From Aphrophora alni (lineage: Eukaryota > Arthropoda > Insecta > Hemiptera > Aphrophoridae): a DNA stretch of 64,000 nt. The DNA lies in the NCBI GenBank assembly GCA_963513935.1, contig OY740765.1, positions 71,024,253 through 71,088,252 on the forward strand. Reading direction: 5' to 3'. A program made the translations under genes and the position numbers. Shown here in pieces: positions 22,266 through 34,514 of the stretch (positions are counted from its first letter, which is position 1; each line of letters begins with the position of its first letter). Below the pieces are notes generated by a model. That model was not told where the DNA came from. It searched no databases and worked only from the letters and a program-made list of their open reading frames with translations.

Positions 22266-22999
22266 TCTAGCCGACGACCATTCGCCTTGAGGGTTCTATC
22301 CAGACCCAGACTAAAGTAACTGCAGTTGGCGGTAAAACCCCAATCTGTCGTTCTTGTATACAAAACGTTTATACTGCACTTTTTAAATTGTAAAGTTTAT
22401 AATCATTCTAATTATTACAATACAGTACATAGAATAAATTTCTTTGATCATTTGCCGTTACTCATTTTATTTTCAAATTTGGTCCTTTTTTAAATTTATT
22501 CAATCAAAAACAAAATACATTTCTAGCTTGACTCATCAAGTCTAGATGTACACTCCATTCTATATACGATCAAAGAATATCCTATTCTATTTAAGATCAA
22601 AGAACTAAAAATGTACACTATTACAGTGTCTGTCAACTAAGTACAGATTACGATATATTATCATCAAATGAATGACACAAAATTATCAAAGTAAGTTAAA
22701 AAATGTAGGGTATTGACAAACAAAAAATCCTTTCTATTTTTTTAGACTTAGGACTGCTAATGTACACTAACAATAAATAGATGTTTAAAAAATCTTTTAT
22801 GTTTGAATAAATTATTTTTTATCTAAATAATCAGTGAATGACAGACCAAACTGATATTATCCTTATGAAGCAACTAACAAATTGAAGCAAATTCAGAACA
22901 AATCCTTTAAACACAAGTCTGAGAAAGATGTTACTTTGTTGGTCCTTTTATTCTATAGAAAAGTTTCTCATTCACATCTGGTAGGTATGAATAACATTT

Positions 23000-23322
23000 T
23001 TTTTTTTTTTTTTTAATATTTCAATTATTACTGTTATAACTAATCTTTTATGCTGTTGTTTTGTTTATTTAGTATAGTGGTTTAAAATAAGTATATAATT
23101 GTTAAATGTTAGTATTTAGATTTAATGTTTAATTGCTATTTATTTATTGTCTATATTATTTAAATAACATTGATGTATTTTATGTGTTATTTTAAACTGT
23201 ATGAAATTTTTCATGTATTATTTACAAAGTATTATGTAAGTTTTTTACTATAATTAAGTGATTTTTTATACATTTGTAAAATAGATATCCGGCAATAAAT
23301 TATTATTATTATTATTATAGTT
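23000..23322 (+). mobile_element. Probable non-LTR retrotransposon 3' end
   Basis: The segment ends ATATCCGGCAATAAATTATT followed by an ATT microsatellite (to about 23320). The AATAAATTATTATT type of tail is usual at the 3' end of Jockey/CR1-like LINEs. The upstream 280 bases are T-rich untranslated-type sequence without a frame. A T-run at 23000-23014 marks the left edge. No target duplication was identified. Confidence 0.4.
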
Positions 23323-23534
23323 ATATCTAATAAATGCAAATTTTACCCTCGATATATTTGTGTTTTTGGATTTTTCACTCAATCATGATTCTCATATACC
23401 AAACAATATACAAACCACATTTTTCATATCCCGATTCAATAGCCCTCTGATTACGGTCATTGAAATATTGACATTTTATAACCAGAAACAGATATTTTTA
23501 TATTTTTGTTTTTAATTTGGTTTTATAAGTAGGT

Positions 23535-23680
23535 AATAAATGGTGCAAAAACATTGTAAAAATTTTCTCACTCACCCATCACCAAGACCAAATAAAAACT
23601 AACATCACTAAATGTTAGTTTGGTAGTTATCAATCAAAAAGTAAAAACAAGCCATGGACACTGTCCATAAATATGGACCT
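23535..23680 (+). repeat. Dispersed repeat family R1, short copy
   Basis: AATGGTGCAAAAACATTGTA, TCTCACTCACCCATCACCAA, ACCAAATAAAAACTAACA and GTTATCAATCAAAAAGTAAA give the left part of the R1 family also seen at 29690 and 45105. The remainder fades out by about 23680. Confidence 0.6.
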
Positions 23681-25404
23681 AATCTTTTGCTTGTGCGATA
23701 AATACTTATTTTTTAGCACAGTATCAAACAATCCTTAGAATAGCACTCATTTTTATTAGTGGGGTGTACATACATTTTAGTTCTTTCATACATTTTTGGT
23801 CACCATTTTGAATTGGGAGTACAGATTGAAATTCTGTTTCACTTAATAAAAGTATGTTTAATATAACTGTAAACAAGGCAGCACTCATCTACTGCTTACA
23901 TTTTACATTTGGAATTGTTGGGCCTACCCCTCCCCCAAACAAGGTTCAAACTACCCCTATGATTGTAGCTCCTCATCATAATATCGGCTGGACAAATAGA
24001 ATTTTCAAATCATGAGCAAATTAAAGTGAAAGAGAGGTGTGTTTGAATTTTTGTTCACTCTGTATATTTATAGATACACAATTGGGGAATATCTAAATGT
24101 AGAGATTTCTGTGGATACAAATATTTTAGGACCCCAGAGTCTAAAAAAATGTGTTTTACAAATTTTACTCTGAAACTGTTACACCGATTACATTCAATAT
24201 TGGTTCCTTGGAGCATAATTATGTGTGTAAAATTTAATCCATCATTTTCAAAATTACCTTGAAGCAAAACCTTCCATAAGACAAAATTGAAATTTTCTCA
24301 AAATCAACCGTAAATATTTGACCAAATTTCAGTCAAATGTAAACCAATAGTATTTTAATAAAACGAAGTAGTTGCCATTACATCTAAAAATACTAATTTG
24401 AGTGTTGTCAGTAAAAAAAATAATAACTAAAAATATCTATCACTGTTATAAAAAATGTAATTTTTTGAATGAGCAAAACAAGCATTTCGACCACTTGGCA
24501 TTTTGTCTCCACTCCAAGACAGTACAACAAGGAATGTACAGCAGATTCCGAAGCATTAAATATAATGGTACGAACAAGGCATAATGAACAATCTTTAAAA
24601 AAAAGTTGAAATGCTTTTTAAAACTTTCAGACACTAAATTTTTATCTCATCAAAAAATAAAAAATTCCTACTGGATACTTTGTGATTTATACAATTCTAA
24701 AAACCTTGATGAGGTTCAAAGGGTTACACAAATCTGAAATAAATTATTATTTACATAACAGTTGCTCCATTTTGTTCCCTGAGATTTCCTTTAAAACTTA
24801 ATGTAACTTACATGCATTAATGTCAAATAGAATAAAATATAAATTATTTAATCATTTATATCAACTACAAGACTCACCAGTGACAGGAGTAATGACTAGT
24901 TTTTCGGTTTGGCAGTTCACATTCAAAAGTTTATATTTGTTGATGGGTACAACAGTATAACATTTAATGTCACTGTCATTCTAATTAATAGTAATTCACA
25001 ATCACATTGTAAGAAACAACCTACATGAAGCATTAAATGTTTATTATTTCTCCCTGTGAGTGATGTTTTGTTCAAGTTTACAGTAGCAGTGATATTATTT
25101 ACTGTTACTATTTGGTTATTGTGTCACATTGCTGGCTGGGCAGTAACAAAAAAAAATGTATTGAGTGTATTAAAACTTACAGGAAACAAGGTCTACAGTT
25201 CACAAATCCATTTAAATATCTGCCTATTTTCATAAAACTTTATTCCAGAATGCAAGTAAAACTAAATAACCGTCTCTAAAAGAGTGCAAAAAATCGTTAA
25301 TTAACCTTTACCACTAATGTCATTAAAAACTTTTTTTAATTCAAGTTTATTTTGTAGATATGTGTATATTTAGGAATAAAATCGTTTCTGAATATAATTG
25401 AGAT
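23681..25404. other. AT-rich spacer
   Basis: No convincing gene. Open frames at 24055-24634 on both strands lack family features. Phrases like ACCAAATTTCAGTC resemble the R1 vocabulary, so decayed R1-type DNA is possible at 24050-24400. Confidence 0.45.
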
Positions 25405-25655
25405 TTTTTTCTCTTGTTATTTATAGCTGAAAAACCTCTCATCCATCACCTTATAATAAAATGAAGAAAAGAGTATAAAGTATAATTCCTTACCTATCAA
25501 ATACTCTAATAGCGTCAGGGTTGGAAGAGAACAAAATTTGGTCAAGAAAGACCTAATAGGAAAGATAAAAGAGAGAAAGGTGTAACCCAAGGCTACACTT
25601 GATAGGCTCTCGCAGGACTGCCACTCATACTCACTATAGTGAGCTCCTGAGGGTT
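25405..25655 (+). repeat. Dispersed repeat family R2, copy 2
   Basis: The copy starts TCTTGTTATTTATAGC, continues AACCTCTCATCCATCACC, AATACTCTAATAG, GTAACCCAAGGCTACA and ends CATACTCACTATAGTGAGCT then CCTGAGGG. The terminal ACTCACTATAGTGAG is self-complementary and could form a small hairpin. Copy 3 follows 620 bases downstream in the same orientation. Confidence 0.65.
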
Positions 25656-26024
25656 GTAATTGAAAAGTGGAGCCTAATTGTATATAGATATTTTAATAAA
25701 TAGATAGGCCCAAATTCTACCCTTTTTACAACTATTTTATAAATATAAGGTGCAAAACCATTGTAATGACATGTCACACACCTAATTACAAAACAAAAAA
25801 TAATATTCAACACTCTACTCCTAAAAATATCTCCATACTATTTATGTGCGAGGAAAACTGTAATATTAATTATTACAATTTTTGCCCATGTATTTCTTTT
25901 GGGTGATAAGTTGATATAGAAGGTGAGGGCAAGTTGAGATACTAAGCGACAAAGAATCAAGGATATATCAGTTTACTTCAGCAAATGTTACAGATATCTG
26001 AATTCACTTGACAAAAATGATAGA

Positions 26025-26280
26025 TATATATTTGTTTCTTGTTGTTTAAATAGCAAAACCTCTCGATCATCATCGCCTTGTAAAAAAAGAGCATTGTAAA
26101 ATAAAAACCCCTCGAATACTCTAACAACATTGAGATCAGAAAAGAACAAGTTGATTAAGAGAGACTTGATGAAAAGAAGGAATATAATCCAAGACTATAT
26201 AAAGAGAAAATGTAGATCCAGCTAGAATTTCTCAGGTTTGTCACACCCGTACTTACTATAAGTGAGCCCCTGAGGGACAA
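26025..26280 (+). repeat. Dispersed repeat family R2, copy 3
   Basis: It matches copy 2 from TTTCTTGTTGTTTAAATAGC through AACCTCTCGATCATCATC, CCTCGAATACTCTAA, TAATCCAAGACTATA, GTAGATCCAGCTAG and CACCCGTACTTACTATA to CCCTGAGGG. The similar spacing of flanking AT-rich DNA leaves open a local duplication carrying copies 2 and 3. Confidence 0.65.
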
Positions 26281-26984
26281 AAACAGTATAGACCAGCGAA
26301 TATTAGATACTTTGGGAAGATGACTTATCCCAGTGAAGTATGGGGAAGACTTGCCCCACTAATGATACCCCACCTCCGTTTCTATAATATAATCAATCTA
26401 CTAACCACTATGTCAACATTTTCCATTCAGTTGACTCAATCAAGCCAATGTATGAGTTGCATGTTATACAATCAAATGTATTTAGGTTAGCAAATAGTGG
26501 ACTGATGACAGGTGTAGTTAAACTACCACCAGTAGATCAGACATTCCTCACACACATAAGCTGCTCTCTATAAAAGCTGCTCTGAATGCACAACAAACAC
26601 TGAAGCACATTTACAAATACACATATAAAACACTTGCAAAAAGATTAAAAACTAGATGTGTGCTCATGGTAAATCTCGTAGTAATCAAAGATTTTCTGAA
26701 AACCTTTCGACAGCTGGTTTACACCCAAATGACAATTGTAAGAATACCAAATAGGCTATGATAATGTAATTATGTAACAATGACTAACTAGATATTGCTC
26801 CTTGGATATTGAACAAATCGTTCTTGTAAACCCAATCTGACAAAGCGCATGATGTAATGCACATTATTTATAAACCATAAAAGTAACATATTTGTTTTAA
26901 AACATTTTTAAAGAGTTTTATTTATTTAATGAATATTTGCTTGCTTATTTACACCATAAACTATGTAAATAATATGTATTAAAA
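26281..26984. other. Spacer with a possible transposon-end motif
   Basis: GGGGAAGACTTGCCCCACTA followed by ATGATACCCCACC at 26341-26373 resembles insect DNA transposon ends of the type seen near 55755 and 57677, but no partner end was matched. Nothing else is recognisable. Confidence 0.3.
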
Positions 26985-28330
26985 TTGAATTCTTAATGAT
27001 ATTCCTTTTCGTTTTGCCAATTATACCTGAACCGTATTTTTTTATATTTTTTATTATTTTTTTTTATTGCGGTTTGGCACACTGATTTGGGCCATTATTT
27101 TTCACATTTTTACCAAATTTAAACTACATTGGTGAAGCCAATTTTTAGAAATTAGCTTTTTATAATGACTCCACAAACTTTTTTTTTCTTTACCAATAAC
27201 TGCAAACTATCATATTTGGGAAGAATGCAACCAAGTTTGGGTTCATAGAGGACCCAATTTTAACAAATTAAAAAAAAAATAAATAGATTAACCTATTGAA
27301 CCGATTTTGACAAAATCAAACTTTTTTATTTTGATCTTAAGGCAACCTCCTACATTTTTGTAAACAATCTCTAGAGATATGCCCAAAATATGCTCACATA
27401 CCAAATTGGATCAAAATCGGTTGACTTGTTTGGGTTGTAGATCGGACATCATTCAAAAAAAAAAATTTTTGACTTAGGGAATCTTAAAACATATATTTTG
27501 GCAAAAACTTTACTTCGATTTTCAAAACGATTTTATAACTACACCGTGGACTAATTTTTGTTTTTGTTTACCAATAATTAACAATTTGGCATATTTCGGA
27601 AGATGGCGGTTTTGATTGGGTTCATAGAGAACCAATTTTTTTTTTAATTGAAAAATTTCAAAATTGTTTTAGCCGATTATAAGAAAATCTATTTTAGTTT
27701 TGGTCTTAAGGAAGCTACTCCTAATTAAAAAAAAAATATTTAAAAAAATCTCATGAATTATGGCCAAAATATACCCACAAACCAAATTTGACCAAAATCG
27801 GTTCACTCGTTTGTGTTGTAGGTCATTCCAAAAACCACTTTTGAACTCTAGGAACCCCAGAACAGATATTTCCGCGAAAAACTTGACATAGATTTTTAAT
27901 AAAATTTTAACTAAATTGGTGGAGCTGATTTTGTGAAATTATTTTGTGTAATACTCCATAAACGATTTGTTGTTTTTTCCCCGTTACCGATAATTCCTAA
28001 ACCGGCATATTTGGGGAAATGATGTCCACTTTTTGGGGGGTTTATAGAAGCACCGTTTTACAAAAAGTTAATAAAAATAGTTTGAATCGATTTTGAGAAA
28101 ACCAAAAATTTGATTACGTTTTAAAATTTTTTAGTTAAGAAAAAATGATTAGATATTTTTAGTTAAAAGGAAACGTATTGAGATATGCCTAAATGCTGCC
28201 CACGTACCAAATTTGATCTCAATATTTTTTGGGGCTATAAAGATGACTGACGTAATTTCATAACACAGCTTTTTGTTTCAAAGGACCTTAAAATTGGATA
28301 GTTCCGCAAAAAAACTTGGATTATTTAGAC
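26985..28330. repeat. Tandem array of R1-type units, 380-415 bp period
   Basis: Anchors ACCAATAACTGCAAACTATC (27193), ACCAATAATTAACAATTTGG (27571) and ACCGATAATTCCTAAACCGG (27986) are each followed by a CATATTTsGGrAAG motif, GGGTTCATAGAG, CCGATTTTGAsAAAATC, GAGATATGCCCAAAAT, CATACCAAATTTGATC and CAAAATCGGTTsACTCGTTTG. A partial unit precedes at about 27000. The units correspond to the central part of family R1. Copies are diverged, with no long open frame. Confidence 0.75.
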
Positions 28331-29689
28331 CCACCACATTAAACTACGTGTGAGATAAAGAGAAGAGTAGGGCAATGTTACACAATTGATTTTACTTGGT
28401 GAGCTAGCAACAAGTAGCGAGTGGGTTTACATCGTATACACAAGCACACTACTCTGTACTCTTAATACACAGTACGAGACATTTGTAAGAATTGTCATTT
28501 TATTAAAGTAAATTTAATTACATACATTCATTACGTCTTAATTATGTTAAAATTAATTTTACCTTATCCAGTTTTATATCCAGCAGTATCATAAGTAAAC
28601 TGTATATACACAAGTCCCTTTCTACATTCCTAAGGGTGTTTCACCTTTAGCACTTACATAATATGTATTACTTGATACATTCAATGTTTATTTAGGAATA
28701 GGGGAACGCCTTTAGATACGCTACAACTGACTATCGACACTACCCAGAGCAGCAATACCGTTCTCATCCCATCTAGTTTAAACGAGCATGCGCATACATC
28801 GGTTCGGCGTTTTTCATTCCTTTTTCGTTTGAGTTTTAATAAACTTTCAGCGACAAATGTAAAACTTAACTAAAATAAATTGTCTTAGAGCGTGTGATAG
28901 GTCTAGACGATGTAATGTTTTTCACAAAAAAATATCTGTTTTTATGTTTCTTGAGCGTAATTTTGGTTAATGTCTGTCAATCGTCCGTGTATCACAAATA
29001 AGTCAAGCAATTTTTTATGAAATTCGTATGTGCGAATATTTCTGTTATATACGAGATTTTTTGTTCGCAATTTTGGTTTATAAGATCAAACATGTAGGTC
29101 TAAAGATTATCAGCAGTAAAAAAAATAAATAAATAAATAAATAAAAAAAAAAAAAAAATACTGTTGAATATACGGACTCTCTGCACAACGAGTAATTTAA
29201 GGAATTTCTCAAAACCGGGTGTCAACGTCTTCGGCCAAACCCTGAGGAAATATGAAGATAGGCCTAGTACCAAAATAAATTTCGCTTCAGAAATAATTGT
29301 TAAAACAAAAATATAGAACATTGAATTCTGCCATATTAAAAAACCCATACCTTTCTTTATATTTCTGTGCATAGGCATAATTACAAAATTATAGAATGTT
29401 TTTCACTTTTTATTTTAAATTCCCTAATTCCAAAATAAACAAGCATATGGTAGTATGTTGCCTATTTATATGATACTTGGAATAAAATAGAATTTGTGTC
29501 CTGTTTCAAATTTTTCTAATTGTATCTTCTCAATAATTAACTTAAAATTAACAAAGTTTTAATTTACTATAAACAACTTACCATCTTCGATTGTCTAATT
29601 GTGCCGATTCAACATTATGGTTCTTTCGGCTATTCCACTATTATCAAGTGTTTTTGATGTTGCGATCAGTCTGCTTAAATAAATTAATA
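28331..29689. other. Spacer, including a region of mixed composition
   Basis: Bases 28690-28870 are less AT-rich and could be part of an old element, but no family can be named. An AAAT microsatellite lies at 29119-29160. The minus frame at 29100-29378 incorporates this low-complexity tract and is not supported as a gene. Confidence 0.4.
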
Positions 29690-30670
29690 AATGGTGGAAA
29701 AACATTGCACTAACTTTCCCTCTCACCCATCCACAAAACTAAATATAAACTAACCGTCACCAAGAATTTCAGTTCGATAATTGTCAATAAAAACGTGAAA
29801 ATGAACTATATTGAAAAAATATTTAAATGATGGCCTAAACTTGCTTCAATTGTGCCATAAACACGTCTTCAGATTAAAATAAATTTTGTAAAGGTGGCGG
29901 TCAAAGTTAATTTCTGTTTTCTGTCAATTATTCCTGATCCATAATATTTTTTTACTTGCGATTTTGCACACAGGTTAAGATCATTAATCTTTATACTATT
30001 ATCAAACTGGGAATGAAGGGTCGCTTCACTCACACAAGGGCAGAGGATTAGGGTGTCATGACCTACCCCAAGCCACCCATATGAGTCACCTACTGAGCTT
30101 CACATTAAAAAACTTTAATTTATTTTATTTGATATTTGAAAATAAAATCTATAATATATATTTATTCTACACTTAATTACAAGAAAAATGAGACCAAAAA
30201 ACGTATAATTCAACAATTTTGAAACATGATTAAATCAGTAAAGCCGATATTAAGAAATTGTGTCTTTTATGCGCCATGATAAATTGTGTGTTTTTTACCG
30301 ATAATTCACCAACCGTTATTTTCGGAAAGATGACAACAAATACGTTTTATTTAAGTCTTTAGAGGCTACTTGAGCAAAATATGATCAAAATCGTTATAGC
30401 CGATTTTGAGAAAATCATAATATTATGTTTTATTTGTCAGTTACTCCTTAGTTTTGAGTTATCATACAAATTTAAGAAACTACAACCCAAGATATGGTTA
30501 AGTACACCACCTTTGATTAAAATCTGTCCACATGTTTGGAGTGTAACACACTGCTCATACGACATCATTCCAAAAATTATATTTTTTCGGGACTCGGGGT
30601 ATCACAAAATGGATATATCCGCAAAAACTCCACATCGATTTTTTGAGCCATCGCAACTTTCTCTATATAA
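29690..30670 (+). repeat. Dispersed repeat family R1, long copy
   Basis: It runs from AATGGTGGAAAAACATTGCA, CCCTCTCACCCATCCACAAA, GATAATTGTCAATAAAAACG through TTACCGATAATTCACCAACC, GGAAAGATGACAACAA, ATGATCAAAATCGTTATAGC, CCGATTTTGAGAAAATC, CCAAGATATGG, CATTCCAAAAATTATA to GGATATATCCGCAAAAACTC and ACATCGATTTTTT. It gives the near-full order of the family. The 99-residue frame at 30381-30680 is repeat-derived. Confidence 0.7.
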
Positions 30671-32134
30671 TTGTATATGAAAATGTAAAATTACATATAC
30701 TCACAACACTTAACAATAGGCTACAATAGACTTAAAATATACACACATTTTGTTCAACTTTATAGTACAAGTAAGGCCATTGTTGTCAAATTATATTGCA
30801 GGCAAGAAGAGTATTTAACTATGTTCGCTATTAAAGTATCATATAATGTATTGGAAGCATTAGAAATATCATTAAGTAATAAATTTGTATAGTTTTTAAA
30901 ATGTTTATATATTTGGAATTGTTCCAACGTGTTCATTAATTTTCCTTTTGACAGTATGTAATAATTTAAAAGTGTTATTAATTACAGAGTAGCCTACTAG
31001 TGGTTGGTCTTAATGATATGTTCAGCACATTTTGAATAAATTTTTGTAGGATTTGTTGACTGTAATTCAGAGGGAACATGTTCTTAAATCTCTTTCTAAA
31101 GTACTTATGTGTTTGTTCTATATACAGAGTGTTTAAAAAAATACCAGAACGACTTAATATCTCTGGTTTTAATTTAGATAGAGACCTTCAGAATTCTGTA
31201 GTAATTAATCTATCTACAGAGTAATTCAAAAATTAGGTACCGTATACAGAATGTACCTAAATTCGTAAAATTTTTTTTTTTTTTGTCTTTTGGAACAATG
31301 AAAAATATTTTTATCTTTTCTTAAAATAGGGTGTAAAATACATTGTATTTGTTTAAAGTTTATTATTTTCTACAGATTTATAGGGGTTTAAAGTTGTAAT
31401 GAGAATATATCATTATCTTTGGTGGACCCAATTGAAGGAAAAAAATCAAAATTGTTAAAAAAATTGTATAGACGAAACTACCCTGATTAATAATTTAAAT
31501 GTTTATAGGCTATACATTTAAAATGGAAGTTTAAGTGGTTATGAAATACCTAATACCAATATCATGGATCATAAAAATTAAATATTTCACAGTTGTATAT
31601 AAGTGTGAACATTGATGGGTTAAAAAAAGTAGAAATTTGTCAATAATTGTTCCCAAGGTACTGCCTGTGTAGCTTCATTATTGTACTAACGAAAGATTCC
31701 AATAATAAAAGTAGTATACAGTGGGTTTTAAAGAGCCCCCACCCAAAAATCTGACTACAGTTTCTAAAAATAAATATTTTTTTATAAAATTTCCTAAAAA
31801 AAAATAAAAATAAAATGTTAAAATTGGTTCAATTTTAGCCTGTTTTACAATGTTTTTTGTCCATATTGTACTTTTAAATTAAAAGTTATTATAAAAGTGT
31901 TTTACAAGTTATTACAGTATACTATTCTTTACAATATTGTTAAACATATAACAAATATATAAAATTAGTTTAACTCATCACTTTGTTTAGTGCACTATAT
32001 CTTACACAGATATAAAATTTAAATGTTAGACTTCTATGTGTAACTTCTATGTGTTAGACTTCTATGTGTTATAAAGAAAATACTGTAGGTAAACTTTGTG
32101 TGTGTGTTTTGGGTGATTGGAGGACATCTACGTG
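30671..32134. other. AT-rich DNA with possible transposon fragment
   Basis: At 31123 TATACAGAGTGTTTAAAAAA starts a block to about 31735 that looks like insect repeat DNA whose ends read as a form of ACACCCTGTATA. No transposase is visible. A small direct repeat TTAGACTTCTATGTG occurs at 32026-32070. Confidence 0.35.
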
Positions 32135-33125
32135 TATGAAATGAAATATCTTTATTAGTCACTATATACATATACATGTTCAGTTTACAAAACTTTACAA
32201 ACTTAAGACTAATAAAGTCTGACCCCGAGGTTTATAAAAAAAACCTGTTTGGGGTGATACACATGAAACTTAGAATGTATGACAAGAGCTAGAGATAAAG
32301 GTGGCGGCTGATCGGTTACATTTGATGATTCACCGAACTTTGTTAAAAATTTCATCTCTCAACATGGAAGAAACAACAAAAGACAAAGGCTACTTATTAT
32401 TTATACAGGACAAACAATTTATATATATTAAATTGTACATACAAATAATATTAATTATACCAAAATAGAAAATATATATCTTAGTTAACACAAAAAAAAA
32501 CAAAAACAAAAAAAAAAATCTTACCCTAAACAATTAAGTAGGCTATTCTTAAACCTAACAATAAAACAACTCAAAAAAATATTCCATATAAGTCATATCT
32601 TATTCTAAACAGTCATAAAACATAGAAATATTATCATGAAACAGAAGATATGTTTTTAACACTCTTAATAATTTACTTAACTTTTTAACAATTTTAATTT
32701 GACGGGGCAAGTAATTATAAAATTTCGGAGCAAGATAGGTGAAAAACTTTTTATATAAAGTAAGTCTAGGTCTTGGAACATACGCATTCAATCTATTTCT
32801 AAGGATTACAGTAGGATTTCGAATATCTTCTCTTTGTTTGTTACTCTTATTATAATAAACTTTTACTACCTTATAAATATACAAATTCTTTATAGGTAGA
32901 ATCTCAAGTTTTCTATAAATAGGTAAAGCGTGTTCTAATTTTGATTTATTATCTATAATACGAATAAATGAGTTTTGTTGAACAACAATTGTTTTCATTG
33001 TAGTATTATAAGTGCCGCCCCATAATGTCAAAGCATACTCTAACTTCGAATTAACAAAGGCAAAGTACAAAGTTCGTAATAGGTCCTGACTACAAAAGGG
33101 TCTAAGTAAATAGAAAATCCAAATC
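32135..33125 (-). pseudogene. LINE ORF2 C-terminal tail and 3' end
   Basis: The minus strand encodes LLRTLYFAFVNSKLEYALTL, WGGTYNTTMKTIVVQQNSF, RIIDNKSKLEHALPIYRKL, ILPIKNLYIYKVVKVYYNKS and APKFYNYLPRQIKIVKKLS, ending at the stop at 32600. The YFAFVNSKLEYxxxLWG block is the region after the reverse transcriptase palm/thumb in Jockey/CR1-like LINEs. An untranslated segment follows to CTAATAAAGATATTTCATTT at about 32160-32140, a usual LINE 3' end. The 5' truncation point is about 33125, where similarity stops. The frame is open over about 170 codons, so this copy may be fairly young. Confidence 0.85.
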
Positions 33126-34510
33126 GGTATACACACCGACCTACTCGGAACCAAAAATGAATGGGGGACACACAATATGTCCTTTGTCAGTTTTTAGCTC
33201 AGATTCATTATCAGTACAACGAGAGGAGTTTAGGAATAAATGTCCCCTTTTTACGTCTCAAGTTAGACTCGATAGTTCCGAGTGTATCCACCACGTAGCG
33301 CTTGATCACAAGCTCCGATACACACACGCACACAACTTTCACTGAAAATTGATCGCATACTGGGCTGGGGGTCGATGATACATACACACAACAGGAGTTT
33401 AGCGATAGTTGTGGAGACATTTTTAGCACAAGGGCTTTGTTTTGGTTCTGTATTATAATTTTCAAAACAGTGTCGAGCCAACATAGCTCTAACCAACCAG
33501 TATCACGTTCTTGATACACAGCCTGCATTTCATACTGTTTTGGTAACGGAATGCTTTGTATTATATTTCACGTAATTTTAAATCTTTCAAGTGTAGACTA
33601 TATATACACGGCGCGGCGGTCGCGTGGGAGGGGCGACCGGGGCGATAACTATGGGGCCGCGACGGCGGAAAAATAAAAATAAAATGTTTGAAATGAAGTT
33701 ATGTCCACATATTTAAACTTAAATTACCTAATGTAGATATTAATAAAACATATAAATATTTGTGGTATGTTACCACGCTTTTATTAATATAAACTGATAT
33801 GATTCTTTTATTATTTGGAAATTTTTTATATAGGCTATCGCCTACAATATATGTAAAATTATATAATAATTAAATTAAACACACAAATTGTAAATTTATA
33901 TTAATGTGAGCTTTGTTATTTATGATTAATTTATTTTTTGAAAAAGAAGAAAATAGTTTGCTCGACTTATGGGCGCCAGGTAGCGTTAGCTTACCAATTT
34001 TGAAAAAAGAAAAGTTAATTATTATTACTTAAAATCTCTCTGGGTCGTAGATCCTTTTAAAAGTGTACTTTCAGTGGTTCTTGGTAAATAAAGAAATCTT
34101 GTTTTTTGTGCTGAAAATGAACATGATTTATTAAATTCAAATTTTTTTAAAAACAATTACACCAATTTATCGTCAAATTCTTAGGTTAGACATTCATATT
34201 CAAAAACTTAACTTATTATATTCTAACAATTAATTATTGAATCAATAATTCATATTATAATTAATAAATAAAAAAAAAATCAAATTGAATTTTAATTACT
34301 TAATTTACTTTTAGTTGCAACTCTGGAAGTGAATAAATCTTTAGTTTGTTTATTTGAATTTATGTAATTAATAACTTTGTTCTTCAAAAATAGATCGTTT
34401 CATTAAATTATTTATTTAAAAAAAAAACTTTATTTTAATAACTTTTTATATATTTTATAAAGACATAGTCTGACATATTATAACTCAAATTTTCCAAAAC
34501 AAACTTACAT
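33126..34510. other. Spacer with a short GC-rich island
   Basis: Bases 33608-33672 are strikingly GC-rich (GGCGCGGCGGTCGCGTGGGA, GGGCCGCGACGGCGG) within otherwise AT-rich DNA and look like a fragment of a GC-rich MITE. Frames at 33157-33528 overlap and show no domain. The rest is AT-rich, without recognisable content. Confidence 0.4.
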
Positions 34511-34514
34511 TTAA

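Larger units (their letters stand above)
20386..22999. other. AT-rich DNA holding two repeat fragments
   Basis: No gene is visible. Two repeats are annotated separately (21070-21240 and 22015-22265). A GC-richer patch at 22250-22360 follows the second and may be the inner edge of an old LTR-type element, but no primer-binding site or protein motif is seen. Confidence 0.4.

Noticed and set aside
33157..33528. Frames of 62-105 residues on both strands
   Set aside because: Beyond the 5' truncation of the LINE tail; mutually overlapping and without recognisable motifs.
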